A DNA stretch of 64,000 nt from CBDBND01 sp965262665 (GCA_965262665.1 CBDHFR010000004.1:3893918-3957917), one strand, 5' to 3'; positions 46,275 to 55,990 are shown, counted from the first letter of the stretch. Notes: a model not told the origin generated them from the sequence alone. A program made the numbers and translations.

Positions 46275-47333
46275 GGCATTTCCGATTTATTCTGACGCAT
46301 AGCCGTCAGCAACCAAGAAGTTCCTGCAGTGCTCGTGATTGAAGAGGCCGCAGACGTTACCGGCGGCTTTCCACAGACCATCGATGGTGCGGGGTTTTAA
46401 GCGCTTCATGTGAGCTTTGAACTTTGAAAATGCGAGCTCGATCGGGTTGAAGTCCGGCGCATAGGGCGGCAGGAACAAAAGCCATGCGCCCCGCTTTTCA
46501 ACCGCCCGCCTGGCACCGTCGCGTTTGTCGGCCGGCAGATTGCCGGGGACAACAACAGCGCCTTTTTGAAGGGTCGGGGCGCGTTGCGTTTTGATGTACT
46601 GCTCGAATGCATCACCGTCCATGGCGCCCTCGATCAAATCAGGGCACCCAGGGCGCGGTCAGGCCGTCACCGCGCAATCCGGCAATGAAGGTCATGGTTT
46701 TCCAATGACCATGGGGAATGGCGGCAACCATCCGCTGGCCGCTGGGACAGCGCCCCCGCAGGCGCGCCATTTTGGTATTGATACTTGTTTCGTCAAGGAA
46801 CACGATCCTGCCGACCCGCTCGGGATGGGCCGGGAGCCGGGCCTGACGTTGGCGCCAAACCACGCGTGCTGCCTGCCCATCCGCGCGTTCCTGTTCACTG
46901 GCGTGGGCGGTTTTTTTAAAGCTGATCTTGCGCGCGCGGAACCAGTCATTAATCGTCGAAGTCGGCGCAATCACTTGGTGAACTTCGTCCAAACGCTCAG
47001 ACAGCTCTTGCAGTGTCGGGTCTGGCGTCTCCTTAATCCAGCGCAGGATATCCTCGCCGTCAAGGATCAAGACGGCGCTGGCGCGACGGCCGTGGTTTGA
47101 CCGCGACAGTCCCCTCGTCTTCATATCGCCTGACATACCGCACCGCCGAGCTTGCGCTCACCTCAAAAAGGGCCGCCGCCTGACGGCGCGACATGCCCGA
47201 CGCCACTTTCCTCGCCAAACGAATACGCAGGTCTTCCGATACAGCCACGATGCCCCCGCCAAAGCGGCTATCGAATCAGTCCGCCAAGACCACGACAACA
47301 AAATATTGATTCATTCAACCTCGGAAACGCTTT
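46274..47333 (-). mobile_element. IS630-family element, copy B2
   Basis: Ends gcatttccg at 46276 and, inverted, gcgtttccg to 47330; TA is adjacent on both sides. Nearly identical to copy B1. It inserted into an IS110 transposase gene, removing or displacing that gene's start. Confidence 0.85.
46287..47248 (-). CDS. IS630 transposase in three frames joined by two +1 sites (second copy)
   Basis: Same organisation as 36998-37959: frame one ends in CCT-TGA-C at 47060, frame two in CCC-TGA-T at 46639, frame three runs to 46287. Residues around the helix-turn-helix read SAVRYVRRYEDEG, the family-typical form, where copy B1 has SAVRDGGRYEDEG; so this copy is closer to the ancestral sequence. Other differences are single bases. 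Confidence 0.75.
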
Positions 47334-48419
47334 AGCATCGCACTCCAACGCCACGACGTCATCGTCGGGGTCGACACGCACAAAGATGAGCACATCGCGG
47401 TTGCCATCGACGGCCTCGGCGGCCTCATCGACAAGCCGAAACTGGCGGCGGCGACCCCTGACGGCTACGCCGAGTTGCTTGTCTGGGCGCAATCACTCGG
47501 CGAGATCCATGCGTTCGGGGTCGAGGGCCGCGGGTCGTACGGCTCGGGTCTCGCTCGGTTCCTTCGCCGTCACGGCCACATAGTCCATGAAGTCGCTAGA
47601 CCGCCCCGCAAGGGTGAGCGGCGCCTGTCCGGTAAGAGTGACCCCATCGATGCTGAGCACGCTGCACGAACGGTGCTCTCTGGGAGCGGTACCGCGACAC
47701 CTAAACTCGCGAATGGCCAAATCGAAGCCGTCCGCGTAATCAAAATCGCCCGTGATACCGCTGTCAAAGCGCGTACTGCGGCAATCATTACACTTAAGGC
47801 AGTTTTGGTCACCGTTTCAGATGAACTCCGCATCGAGCTCGAATCGCTTACCGACCACAAACTCATCATTGTGTGCGCTGCGTTGGAAACGAACGGCAAT
47901 ATGTCGGACCCGCACGTCGCGACCCGATACACGCTTGCGCACCTGGCACGGCGTTGGCTCGACCTTCACGAAGAGATCAAGGTCCACGGTGCTCAGCTCA
48001 AAGTCCTCACAAAAACCGCAGCTCCCAAAATGCTCGAGCAGTTCGGCGTTGGTTTCGATACCGCCGCTGAGGTGTTGATCGCAGCGGGAGACAACACAGA
48101 TCGAATCCGATCAGAAGCAGCCTTCGCCAAGCTTTGCGGTGTCTGCCCGATCCCGGCTGGCTCCGGCAAGACTAGCGGCCGACACCGGCTAAATCGTGGA
48201 GGAAACCGACAGGCCAATGCGGCTCTATACCGAGTTGTCGTCGTCCGACTGCGATGGCACCCGCCTACCATCGCCTATGTTAAACGTCGCAAGGCCGACG
48301 GACTTTCAAAGAAGGACATCATCCGATGCCTTAAGCGTTTCGTCGCCCGAGAACTCTACCACCTTCTTCCCGAACCTTCTCTTCCCCTTGAACCGACGAG
48401 CACCCCTTCGCCGACATAG
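47334..48419 (+). pseudogene. IS110-family transposase, start removed by IS630
   Basis: The frame is open from 47334 (IALQRHDVIVGVDTHKDEHI) to 48419, about 361 codons. DEDD residues are visible in VGVDTHKD, GVEGRGSYG and GKSDPIDAEHAAR. The C-terminal domain has AFAKLCGVCPIPAGSGKTSG and RHRLNRGGNRQANAALYRV with the catalytic Ser. Only the first few codons are lost. The sequence type (ARPPRKGERRLSGKSDPIDA) is reminiscent of actinobacterial IS110 elements, so it may have come by distant transfer. Confidence 0.85.
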
Positions 48420-48463
48420 ATAAGGACTTGACGGTCTATAGGAGCATCAATGCTGTGCTGAGG

Positions 48464-48502
48464 CTTAAAAAGAAAACCGCCCCGCCGAGAGGGCGGGACG
48501 GT
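48464..48502 (-). terminator. Rho-independent terminator of the methyltransferase gene
   Basis: On the minus strand ccgtcccgccctctcggcgg continues into ggcgg and a T-rich tail (ttttctttttaag). It lies about 30 bp after the methyltransferase stop. Confidence 0.85.
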
Positions 48503-48531
48503 GTGTGATGATCGGATAGGTATCGGAGTGC

Positions 48532-49734
48532 TTACGCAGGCTTGATACCCATGATGTTTCGGACACGCCGACGGCCGTAGCCGTCAGTCGAGCCCTCGCC
48601 GCTGTCCCGGTTCACCAGCAGGTCGGCGCGGCGCATTTCGCCCTCGAAGTCCGCGTTCTGATATTCGTAGAGCCAGCGCTCGTGGTTCCAGCGGTGGGTC
48701 ATCCAATCGCGGATGCGGCGCCACGCGCTGCCATCATGAGGCCTGCGGGACGGATTGGTGTAGAAGTCGACCGGATAATAGACCCCACCCGGGCGCAAGA
48801 TCCGTGACGTTTCTTGAATGATCTTATAGGTCGCTGCTTCCGTCACTTCGTGGTGCAAGATGTAAGAGGTGACGATGTCGAAGTAGCCGTCGGGGAAGTC
48901 GGTGTCTTCGGCCAGGGCGTGACGGAAGTTGACGTCGACCCCCATGTCGACGGCCCGCATATGGGCGTAACGCACCATCGGCGCGCCGATGTCCACACCC
49001 CAGACTTCTGCGTCGGGATAACGCTGTTTCAAGGCTACCACCTGCTGGCCGCAGCTGCAGCCGGCATCGAGGATGCGCCTCACTTTGCCGTCGGCCGGGA
49101 CGGGAACGGCTCTGGCCATGTTTCTGTGGAGCTCGTCCTGATAGTTGCGGCCGTTGAAGAAGTTGTTGGTGCCGTAGTGGTATATATGCCCGGCGAATTC
49201 ATCACCCGTATAACCGCCCGGTTGCATGTGGATTTCATGCTTGGTGTATTCCGGTTCGATACCAGGGTTGAGTTCGAGCATACCCGGACCAGACTTGTCG
49301 GCGGCTTCCATCTCGGACATGTAGGCATCATAGTTGCCGTGGAACTCGCGATGGAGCTGCTTCCACATGTGCATTTGCAACCGCTGCCAGCTATGGTTCC
49401 TGAACTGGATGACGGGATCGTCTTTCAGCATTTCGATGGCGGTATCCCGTGGCACTTCGTCATTCCGGTCATACCCGTTGGCCGCCAGGATCTGAAACGC
49501 CCGTTTCTCGGCCGCACGGGTCAACTCGCTGTTGATCCAAGTGCGGGTGCTGGTGCTCATCTCGTCATAGCTTTCAAGATTCAGCGAGGGCAGACGTTCA
49601 AGAATGCCGTCCGTTCCCCGCGGTTCCACATCGGCGCCAGCTAGTTTTGCCAGGGCCGCTGTCGGAGCCACCATTGAAAGACCGGCCATGCCGGTAATCC
49701 CGAGGGCCATCCGCCGGTGAAATATTTGACTCAT
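48532..49734 (-). CDS. SAM-dependent methyltransferase with signal-like N-terminus
   Basis: A 400-residue protein. The C-terminal half is a class I methyltransferase: motif I RRILDAGCSCGQQVVALKQR, then AEVWGVDIGAPMVRYAHMRA, DFPDGYFDIVTSYILHHEVT and RILRPGGVYYPVDFY. Residues about 1-35 (HRRMALGITGMAGLSMVAPT, AALA) look like a Tat or Sec signal peptide, odd for a SAM enzyme because SAM is cytoplasmic. The middle (residues 50-190) is specific to this subfamily. GGGAGA precedes ATG 49734 and a strong terminator follows. The substrate is unknown. Confidence 0.82.
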   Translation of the reverse strand: MSQIFHRRMALGITGMAGLSMVAPTAALAKLAGADVEPRGTDGILERLPSLNLESYDEMSTSTRTWINSELTRAAEKRAFQILAANGYDRNDEVPRDTAIEMLKDDPVIQFRNHSWQRLQMHMWKQLHREFHGNYDAYMSEMEAADKSGPGMLELNPGIEPEYTKHEIHMQPGGYTGDEFAGHIYHYGTNNFFNGRNYQDELHRNMARAVPVPADGKVRRILDAGCSCGQQVVALKQRYPDAEVWGVDIGAPMVRYAHMRAVDMGVDVNFRHALAEDTDFPDGYFDIVTSYILHHEVTEAATYKIIQETSRILRPGGVYYPVDFYTNPSRRPHDGSAWRRIRDWMTHRWNHERWLYEYQNADFEGEMRRADLLVNRDSGEGSTDGYGRRRVRNIMGIKPA

Positions 49735-50253
49735 GAATAAATCTCCCTTGACCGTGCCTGTTGTCGGTTCAACAGGCCAGTGGTTGCACCTCTCCTACCT
49801 ATATTATGCGCTTCTTAGGCTGTCCCCACAACGCATTACAAAGAAAGTCACGGATGGAGATCAATTCGTGTTCTTATATGGAACGCGGCCAAGATCGACC
49901 TATCGGGATCGAAAGGCATTATCGCATTTCTTGAGGAAATACAATCAAGCGGTTCGTCCGTCCGCGATCCTTGTCACCGACGGTCTCGGCTCCTAAAGGG
50001 TACCCCGAAGAAAGTTTAGGAATTGCAGTTCTCTAAACATGCAAAGAATTGTTGAACAGTCTTGGCTAAACATCATACCAGTCGTTTCGACTACGGGCGG
50101 TGGCTATGGCCTGTTTTCTGCACACCAACAACATGCGAAAGTTCGTTGCTGTTAACACATTGTTCCACAACCATTTCCGCCAATAACGCCGTCTGATATC
50201 CACTGACGCCCCGCAATCCAATTTTCCTTACTCTGAAATGTCGTCTGCCGATC
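49735..50253. other. intergenic with a decayed IS6-like scrap
   Basis: Between about 49860 and 49995 the plus strand reads RDRKALSHFLRKYNQAVRPS and AILVTDGLGS, resembling the second-Asp block of IS6-type transposases. Nothing else is recognised in this 520-bp stretch. Confidence 0.4.
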
Positions 50254-51113
50254 CTAGAGTTTCCCATCCTCACGCTGATCGACCTCCCAGACGAAGCCAT
50301 CGGGGTCATGGAACCCCATGGAATGCATTTTGATTTCCCCGTGTCCGCCCGTCTTGGGTACAGTGCGGGAAAACAAATCGTGGGTTACCTTCACGCCCGA
50401 CGCTTTGATCCGCTGATAGAGCGCAGCGGCATCCTTGCAGCCAGCGACCAACACCGCCTTGCCGATGCCATACTCCCAGGTTGAGTCTCCGGGATCATTC
50501 AAAGGGTCTTGCAGGAACTGTAGGGAGGCGACCATGCCGTAGTAATCGTGCTCACAGCGGCAGACGGCAAAACGCACGGTATCGCCGACCTTTCCCGCCG
50601 CCAATTGGCTGCCGATTTCCATCGTGGAATCTTGATACTGTGTCAAGCCCAGAGTGTTGGTGAAGAAATCGAGGGCGCGGTCCACATCCCGGCCGATGCA
50701 GGTGGTTCGGCGGATGAGGAATTGCTCCGGGTTGGGGCGGTTGTAACGATAATAGAGTTCGTAGAAGAAGCCTTCCGGATCAAAGATGGAGGCCGATGAA
50801 AATTCGATCATTCCTTCCCCGTGGGGGTCCGGAAAGGTGCCATCCTGGGGCGGAGAAAACACCGTCGCGCCGGGAAAGGCACCCACTCTGGCAACAAACG
50901 AGTCCATGTCGGGTACATCGGCCACCAGAACCACATCGCCAATGCCGAGCTGGTGGGTTGGTGGGCCGGGATCGGGCAGCTTGGGATCAAGCCATTCGAG
51001 CAGGCCGATCTTGCCGATCTCACGGTCCATTCCTTCCATCATATAGAGTTGAACACGGTCGCCGGTGTTGCCACAGGGTACGATGCCGCCGGACTGGACT
51101 GGTACCGGTAAAA
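50254..51113 (-). pseudogene. VOC-superfamily (glyoxalase/dioxygenase fold) gene, main part
   Basis: The C-terminal part of a VOC protein with two modules: GIGDVVLVADVPDMDSFVAR to FDPEGFFYELYYRY, and a second TCIGRDVDRALDFFTNTLGL to SMGFHDPDGFVWEVDQRED. Glu residues at the ends of the modules suggest metal binding. VOC enzymes include dioxygenases, isomerases and resistance proteins; no substrate can be assigned. The N-terminus lies beyond the IS3, at 52308-52445. Confidence 0.85.
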
Positions 51114-51158
51114 TGGAGAGTGCCTTCTGTTAAAGTTTAAACTCAACAGGAGGCCCAT

Positions 51159-51434
51159 ATGGGTATCGGAAGAACTGAGGAATTTCGTTCTGAAGCCGTT
51201 CGGATTGCATTGACGAGCGGGCTATCACACAAGCAAGTTGCCGCCGATCTTGGCATTGGCCTGTCTACATTAGGCAAGTGGATTACCGCTCATAAGCACA
51301 CTGAGCTGCTGTCCGGCCCTCATAATGATAAAGACAAGGAATTGGCTCGCCTTTGCAAGGAGAACAGGACATTGCGTGAGGAGCGGGACATTTTAAAAAA
51401 AGCGACGGCCTTCTTCGCCAGCCAAAGCCGATGA
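51159..51434 (+). CDS. IS3-family orfA (helix-turn-helix protein)
   Basis: 91 residues: helix-turn-helix (TEEFRSEAVRIALTSGLSHK, QVAADLGIGLSTLGKWI) and leucine-zipper-like tail. Near the end, TTA-AAA-AAA-G (about 51394-51401) is a classic -1 slippery site; slipping there leads into KKSDGLLRQPKP and the orfB frame, producing the OrfAB transposase. The stop overlaps the orfB ATG as ATGA. Confidence 0.9.
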   Translation: MGIGRTEEFRSEAVRIALTSGLSHKQVAADLGIGLSTLGKWITAHKHTELLSGPHNDKDKELARLCKENRTLREERDILKKATAFFASQSR

Positions 51435-52288
51435 GGTTTCATTTCATCGCAAAGGAGAAGGCCAATTTTTCAATCTGCAGGATGTGCAAAGTCCTGAGGG
51501 TCAGTGAAAGCGGCTACTACGCTTGGGGGTCTCGCCCTGCCAGTCAGCGCCAACGCGACGACAGGGTCTATTTGGCCCATATTCGTGCCGAACATGCCCG
51601 TAATTATCGGGCCTATGGTCGCCAGCGAATGACTGATGAACTCAGGGATCAAGGCAGCGTCATTGGTGAACGCCGGGTCGGGCGGTTGATGCGGGAGAAC
51701 GATATTCGCATCGTCAGAACTCATAAATTCAAACGCACGACAAACAGTAATCACAACCACAACATAGCTCCCAACCTTCTGGATGGAGATTTTCAGGCCA
51801 CGGGACCAAACCAGAAATGGGCCGGTGATATCAGCTATCTCTGGACGGCAGCGGGCTGGCTGTATCTTGCGGTGATCATCGATTTGTATTCACGCCGTGT
51901 CATTGGCTGGGCCGTCAGCGACAGGCTCAAACGGGATTTGCCGATCAAGGCTCTGAAAAGGGCCATTGCATTGCGACAACCGCCACCAGGGGTCATTCAT
52001 CATTCTGATCGTGGCTCGCAGTATTGCTCCAACGATTACCGGAAACTTCTCAAAGGCCACGGCTTTCTCTCTTCGATGTCTGGCAAAGGGAATTGCTATG
52101 GCAATGCGACTGTAGAAACGTTCTTCAAATCATTGAAAGCAGAATTAATATGGAGGGAACACTATGAAACCAGGGAACAGGCACAAAACGCCCTGTTCCA
52201 TTATATCAATGGATTTTATAATCCGCGTCGTCGCCATTCATATCTGGGCAGCATCAGTCCGGTGAAGTGCGAAAGTATGGCGGCTTAG
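51431..52288 (+). CDS. IS3-family orfB (integrase-core transposase)
   Basis: 285 residues with HTH_21-type region (HARNYRAYGRQRMTDELRDQ) and the DDE integrase core: D in KWAGDISYLWT, D in VIHHSDRGSQYCS, E in NATVETFFKSLKAELI with the C-terminal YNPRRRHSYLG. Intact; expressed by itself or as OrfAB fusion. Confidence 0.92.
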   Translation: MRFHFIAKEKANFSICRMCKVLRVSESGYYAWGSRPASQRQRDDRVYLAHIRAEHARNYRAYGRQRMTDELRDQGSVIGERRVGRLMRENDIRIVRTHKFKRTTNSNHNHNIAPNLLDGDFQATGPNQKWAGDISYLWTAAGWLYLAVIIDLYSRRVIGWAVSDRLKRDLPIKALKRAIALRQPPPGVIHHSDRGSQYCSNDYRKLLKGHGFLSSMSGKGNCYGNATVETFFKSLKAELIWREHYETREQAQNALFHYINGFYNPRRRHSYLGSISPVKCESMAA

Positions 52289-52307
52289 GTGAGAAGGTAA
52301 CTCTCCA

Positions 52308-52445
52308 CTTTTGCGGTGCAGGTCCAGACAGTTTCATCGCCGCATCATAGGAGCAGGTCCAGCCGAGGACGGTTTCATAGAACTCTTTCATGCGTGCCGC
52401 ATCACGGACGATGAGGGTGGCGCGTTTGAGGATGGTGTCGGTCAT
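52308..52445 (-). pseudogene. VOC-superfamily gene, N-terminal part
   Basis: From ATG 52445: ILKRATLIVRDAARMKEFYE, TVLGWTCSYDAAM, the first beta-alpha unit of a VOC module. It is cut by the IS3 at 52307; the rest of the gene is 50254-51113. Confidence 0.82.
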
Positions 52446-52609
52446 TTGAGCCAGCTTACTTCTTTCCGAGCATTAGCCTCAAAAAAATAACCATTGGGGG
52501 TCGAAGAAGGAAATGATGGTGATCTTCCAAACCCGGCGAACGTGAACAATAACAACCTAACGAACGGTAACATCCCAAACGGGTTACAGACGATCGATTT
52601 TCATTTCAA

Positions 52610-52640
52610 GCGGATGAGGTTTTAAAAAGGATAGCCTATC
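52610..52640 (+). repeat. dispersed palindromic element, half copy f
   Basis: agcggatgaggttttaaaaa, a diverged right arm, downstream of TBDR 5. Confidence 0.45.
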
Positions 52641-52741
52641 TCAAGCGGAGAACGAGGCGCCAAGACTGTTTATGCCCAGAGCACCGTTCGCATGGGGATA
52701 AGGGATATCTTCACCATGCAAAACTAGGAAACGTTTGTCGC

Positions 52742-55357
52742 CTAGAAGCGGAGATTGGTACGAATACCGAAGGTCCGTTTCTCCTGGGGCACAACAACTA
52801 TGCCATGGAAGCCCCTGAAGTTGAAAGTGGGCTGGGTGAAATCGATCCTTGAGGAAGCGACGGCCCAGTCCCGCGTCTGGAACAGATTGCGGACGAAGAG
52901 CTCAACACGGAGGTCTTCTCGCTGTATGCCGATGCGGGCGTGAGTCAACAGGTAGGAATCAGCCTGGGCTAGATTCTCATCCTCCGCCCAATATTTGCCG
53001 TGATAGATGAAATCAGCGCGGCCGTACCAGTCCCAACTTGTGGTCAACGCCGCCCTATAGGTGGTGGATAAATTACCTTGCCAGCGGGGATAACGGCTGA
53101 TCTCAAGTCCTTTCAGGTTGGTGAAGCCGGTCAGTTGGTTCTTGGACCGGCTGTCTAACTGGTCGAACTTGTTGTCGCTCCAACTGACGTTGAATTGGGC
53201 ATCCCAATTGTCGGTGATGACAAAGCCGGATTCGAATTCCGCACCCCACAGTTTCTGACTGCCGGGAACACTAACGCCGAGGGAGTTGGCAAAGGGATTG
53301 GGCCTGCGGTCCCGCTGCGTTGGATCTTCGGCGTCCCGCACCCAGACGACGCTGAGGCCGAAGGGCCGATTTTTCCATTCATAATGCCAGCCGGTCAGGT
53401 TGAAGCGGAAGCGACCGTCGAACAGTGTTTGTTTCCACCCAACCTCTATAGCATCAAGCTTTTGCGACGGTGTTGAGCCGGCGGCCTGCCCTTCCGGCAG
53501 TTGCGAAGCAATCTGAGCACATTCGGATGCGGTTGACGGTTCGTTCGTGAACGGGTCGGGATAGGGTTCGAAGAACTCCTCTGGACTGCAGACGGCCACT
53601 AAGCCGTTGGTTGTACCCGGCAAGTTCCCCCTCGACGCCTGGATGTATACATTGGTGTTATCAGAGGGCCTGTAGCTAAGGATAAACCGCGGCGTTAACT
53701 GCTTGTACTTGTCGGTGAAGGAGAACCCCGCTTGCGAGACGGACCGTTCGTCCTGAAGGTAGCGAGTTTCGATGTCGAAGGTGAGGTTATCCATTATGTC
53801 GTAGGAAACCGCACCGTACACACCCCAAACCTTGGCGGTATTGCCGTTTGTAGGAGGCGTGGTCGTCAGCACTGGACCAACGGCGAGTGATTGGAAATTG
53901 GCGGTGACCACCAAACCACCTGAGCCGCTGGTGATGAACTCCTGGTCGTAGTAAGTGGCGCCCAGCAACCATCTAAACCGTGCATCCTGCGGCGAGGTAA
54001 GGCGGCCTTCCAAGCTCCAGTCCTGCGCAAACTTCGGGTCGAGACCATACCATTGGGAGGTGTCGTGCTGGTCATAGTCGCGCAGGAAGTTCATGCGCGT
54101 ATCGTTCCAGCCGCCAAGAAAGCTGGCCGTGTAGCCATCCAGGATTCCACCCGTGAACTCATAGTCAGAGTTCAAGGCAAGGCGAACCTGATTGCGCACC
54201 ATGCCGTAATTATCCAGGTCGGGCACGTTCTTCATGAGGAACCGGTCGCCCGCATCGCCAAGCATATTGTCGATGATAAAATTGGGGACGGGACCGCTGA
54301 AGGGCATGAAGACGGGGGCGGAAATGAAACCGCTGCGGTCTTGAAAGAAGGTGGAGGGGTGCAGAGTGGTTTCCCTTGATAAGAGTCTGCCGCCCGGTTC
54401 ATTGAAACCGAACTCTGGCACCTTGCCGCAGATGTACTGCGTTGGGAAGAAGGTCTCGATAGCGGTGCCGTCTTCGTTATAGCGTTGAACGGATGTTCCC
54501 GTGCAGGTGTCGGCAAAACGGCCCCTGATAAGACCGGCAACAGGTGGACCGTCATCGTCCTTCTGATAATAGGCACGGAACTTGAAGGATAAGTTGTCCG
54601 TCGGCTCACCATATAAAACGCCGCTAACATAGTTGGAGCGCTCTCTGCCCAACTCTCCACCGTCGGTGGCTACCCACTCAGCACCCCGGTGATATAGCCG
54701 CGCATTGAGTTGATAGGCCAGTTTACCCGATATGATTGGGCCTGAAGTGAGCACGTTGCCGTCGTATTTATCATAGGTTGCAAGCGACACGTCGACCTGG
54801 GTGTTGTATTCCTCCAGGTCCGGCGACTTGGTGATGAAATTGATAGCGCCGGCAAAAGTGTTACGGCCGAAAAAGGCCGATTGAGGCCCCTTGATCACCT
54901 CGACCCGTTCCAGGTCCTGCAGACCGATTGAGTTAGCTGTGCCGAGGACAAAAATGCCATCAATAAACAGCGACGTCGGCTGAAGGTGGTCCAATGAAGA
55001 TTGTGATACACCGCGGAGCCGGATGACGGAATCGATCCGCCCGGCGCGGCTACCCCCATAGCGGGGGCTAAATTCCATTCCCGCTGTTTGCAGGGCAATG
55101 TCGCCCAACTCTTGTAACCCAGCGTCCTGGATGTCTTGCGACGTAAAGGCAGCGATGGCCAGAGGTATATCCTGAAGGCTTTCCTCACGCTTACGGGCGG
55201 TGACAACGATTTCTTCGATGGCAGCTTGAACCTGGGCCTTCGCGGTGGAAACGGCTGGCGGCACGCCGGTGAATGCGACCACAACGGCCGAAGCTAGAGC
55301 GGCGGCGGGCAGACAACGCCGTGTTGCTGCCGCGTAATCAGACGATTCAGTTGACAT
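52742..55357 (-). CDS. TonB-dependent outer membrane receptor (TBDR 5)
   Basis: An 871-residue receptor of the TATA-type subfamily seen in sphingomonads and relatives: signal peptide (LASAVVVAFTGVPPAVSTAK, AQ), TonB box EEIVVTARKREESLQDIPLA, plug with SVIRLRGVSQSS, SLFIDGIFVLGT and ERVEVIKGPQSAFFGRNTFA, and a barrel ending EKRTFGIRTNLRF. GGAGAGG precedes ATG 55357. A perfect inverted repeat about 100 bp upstream may be its operator. Confidence 0.92.
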   Translation of the reverse strand: MSTESSDYAAATRRCLPAAALASAVVVAFTGVPPAVSTAKAQVQAAIEEIVVTARKREESLQDIPLAIAAFTSQDIQDAGLQELGDIALQTAGMEFSPRYGGSRAGRIDSVIRLRGVSQSSLDHLQPTSLFIDGIFVLGTANSIGLQDLERVEVIKGPQSAFFGRNTFAGAINFITKSPDLEEYNTQVDVSLATYDKYDGNVLTSGPIISGKLAYQLNARLYHRGAEWVATDGGELGRERSNYVSGVLYGEPTDNLSFKFRAYYQKDDDGPPVAGLIRGRFADTCTGTSVQRYNEDGTAIETFFPTQYICGKVPEFGFNEPGGRLLSRETTLHPSTFFQDRSGFISAPVFMPFSGPVPNFIIDNMLGDAGDRFLMKNVPDLDNYGMVRNQVRLALNSDYEFTGGILDGYTASFLGGWNDTRMNFLRDYDQHDTSQWYGLDPKFAQDWSLEGRLTSPQDARFRWLLGATYYDQEFITSGSGGLVVTANFQSLAVGPVLTTTPPTNGNTAKVWGVYGAVSYDIMDNLTFDIETRYLQDERSVSQAGFSFTDKYKQLTPRFILSYRPSDNTNVYIQASRGNLPGTTNGLVAVCSPEEFFEPYPDPFTNEPSTASECAQIASQLPEGQAAGSTPSQKLDAIEVGWKQTLFDGRFRFNLTGWHYEWKNRPFGLSVVWVRDAEDPTQRDRRPNPFANSLGVSVPGSQKLWGAEFESGFVITDNWDAQFNVSWSDNKFDQLDSRSKNQLTGFTNLKGLEISRYPRWQGNLSTTYRAALTTSWDWYGRADFIYHGKYWAEDENLAQADSYLLTHARIGIQREDLRVELFVRNLFQTRDWAVASSRIDFTQPTFNFRGFHGIVVVPQEKRTFGIRTNLRF

Positions 55358-55457
55358 GATTGCCTCTCCTTCGTCTCACCTCCGTGTTTGCCTTACGTAT
55401 TGCATAGGCTTCCCCGCTGCCATGACCGGGACTTCGCAGGAAATTGAGTGAGTGCTC

Positions 55458-55493
55458 AAATTCTATGCTTTAAAAACCAAAAGCATAGAATTT
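55458..55493. promoter_or_regulatory. perfect 14-bp inverted repeat, possible operator of TBDR 5
   Basis: aaattctatgcttt and aaagcatagaattt are exact reverse complements, 8 bp apart, 101 bp upstream of the TBDR 5 start. Centre-to-centre spacing of 22 bp, two helical turns, would suit a dimeric regulator. No T-run follows, so a terminator is less likely. Confidence 0.5.
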
Positions 55494-55680
55494 AGACAAA
55501 GAAATCATGTCTACGATTTCAAATTGCCATGGGCAGCGCCTCAATGTTGCATCCAGTCATCGCAGAGGGTGCCGAAACAGTTATCCTAGCCATAAAAGCT
55601 TCTTCGGCCCTAACTGGTTGTGAATCATCTATAATTTTGGGTTGTGCTCCTGAATGCCCCATCTAGTCGTAGACGTCTTA

Positions 55681-55720
55681 CATCATCAAGACCGGCAAAT
55701 AAGGTTTTCGGAAGGGACAC
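55681..55720 (+). repeat. dispersed palindromic element, half copy g
   Basis: catcatcaagaccggcaaat then aaggttttcggaagggac, the complement of the form at 56624 and 7161. Confidence 0.6.
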
Positions 55721-55725
55721 TCCCA

Positions 55726-55837
55726 TGCCCACATCGTCGGCAAGGTGCTGTGGACCTTGCGGCGGTTGTGACGGTGGCGGCGGTCCGGGCAATATTCGCC
55801 GTCAGGAAACAGGAACAACTTGAAGTGATTTGGTAAG
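55726..55837 (+). repeat. repeat with coding look, pair of 7233-7350
   Basis: Plus strand gcccacatcgtcggcaag and gcaatattcgccgtcagga match the minus strand of 7233-7350. See there. Confidence 0.45.
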
Positions 55838-55958
55838 GGAGGATTTCCTGGTTCATCGTCGTTAGAGAAAGGAGCGAAGTTGAGGCAGGGATCCAAGAGC
55901 ACGAACGGCCGGCACGATCTTAGCGCGCAAACACCTCAGGCAACTTAATCCCGAATAG

Positions 55959-55990
55959 CAGCGGATGAGGTAAATGGAAGGGACAGCCGG
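55959..55990 (+). repeat. dispersed palindromic element, half copy h
   Basis: gcggatgaggtaaatggaag then ggacagccgg, just upstream of the GFA gene's ribosome-binding site; it may influence that mRNA's leader. Confidence 0.55.

Larger units (their letters stand above)
51114..52307 (+). mobile_element. IS3-family element inside the VOC gene
   Basis: Terminal inverted repeats tggagagt(g)ccttct at 51114 and tggagagt(t)accttct inverted at 52307. The length is 1194 bp, with orfA and orfB intact. No clear target duplication is seen at the junctions, and the VOC reading frame does not rejoin exactly, so a small loss may have occurred. Confidence 0.88.
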
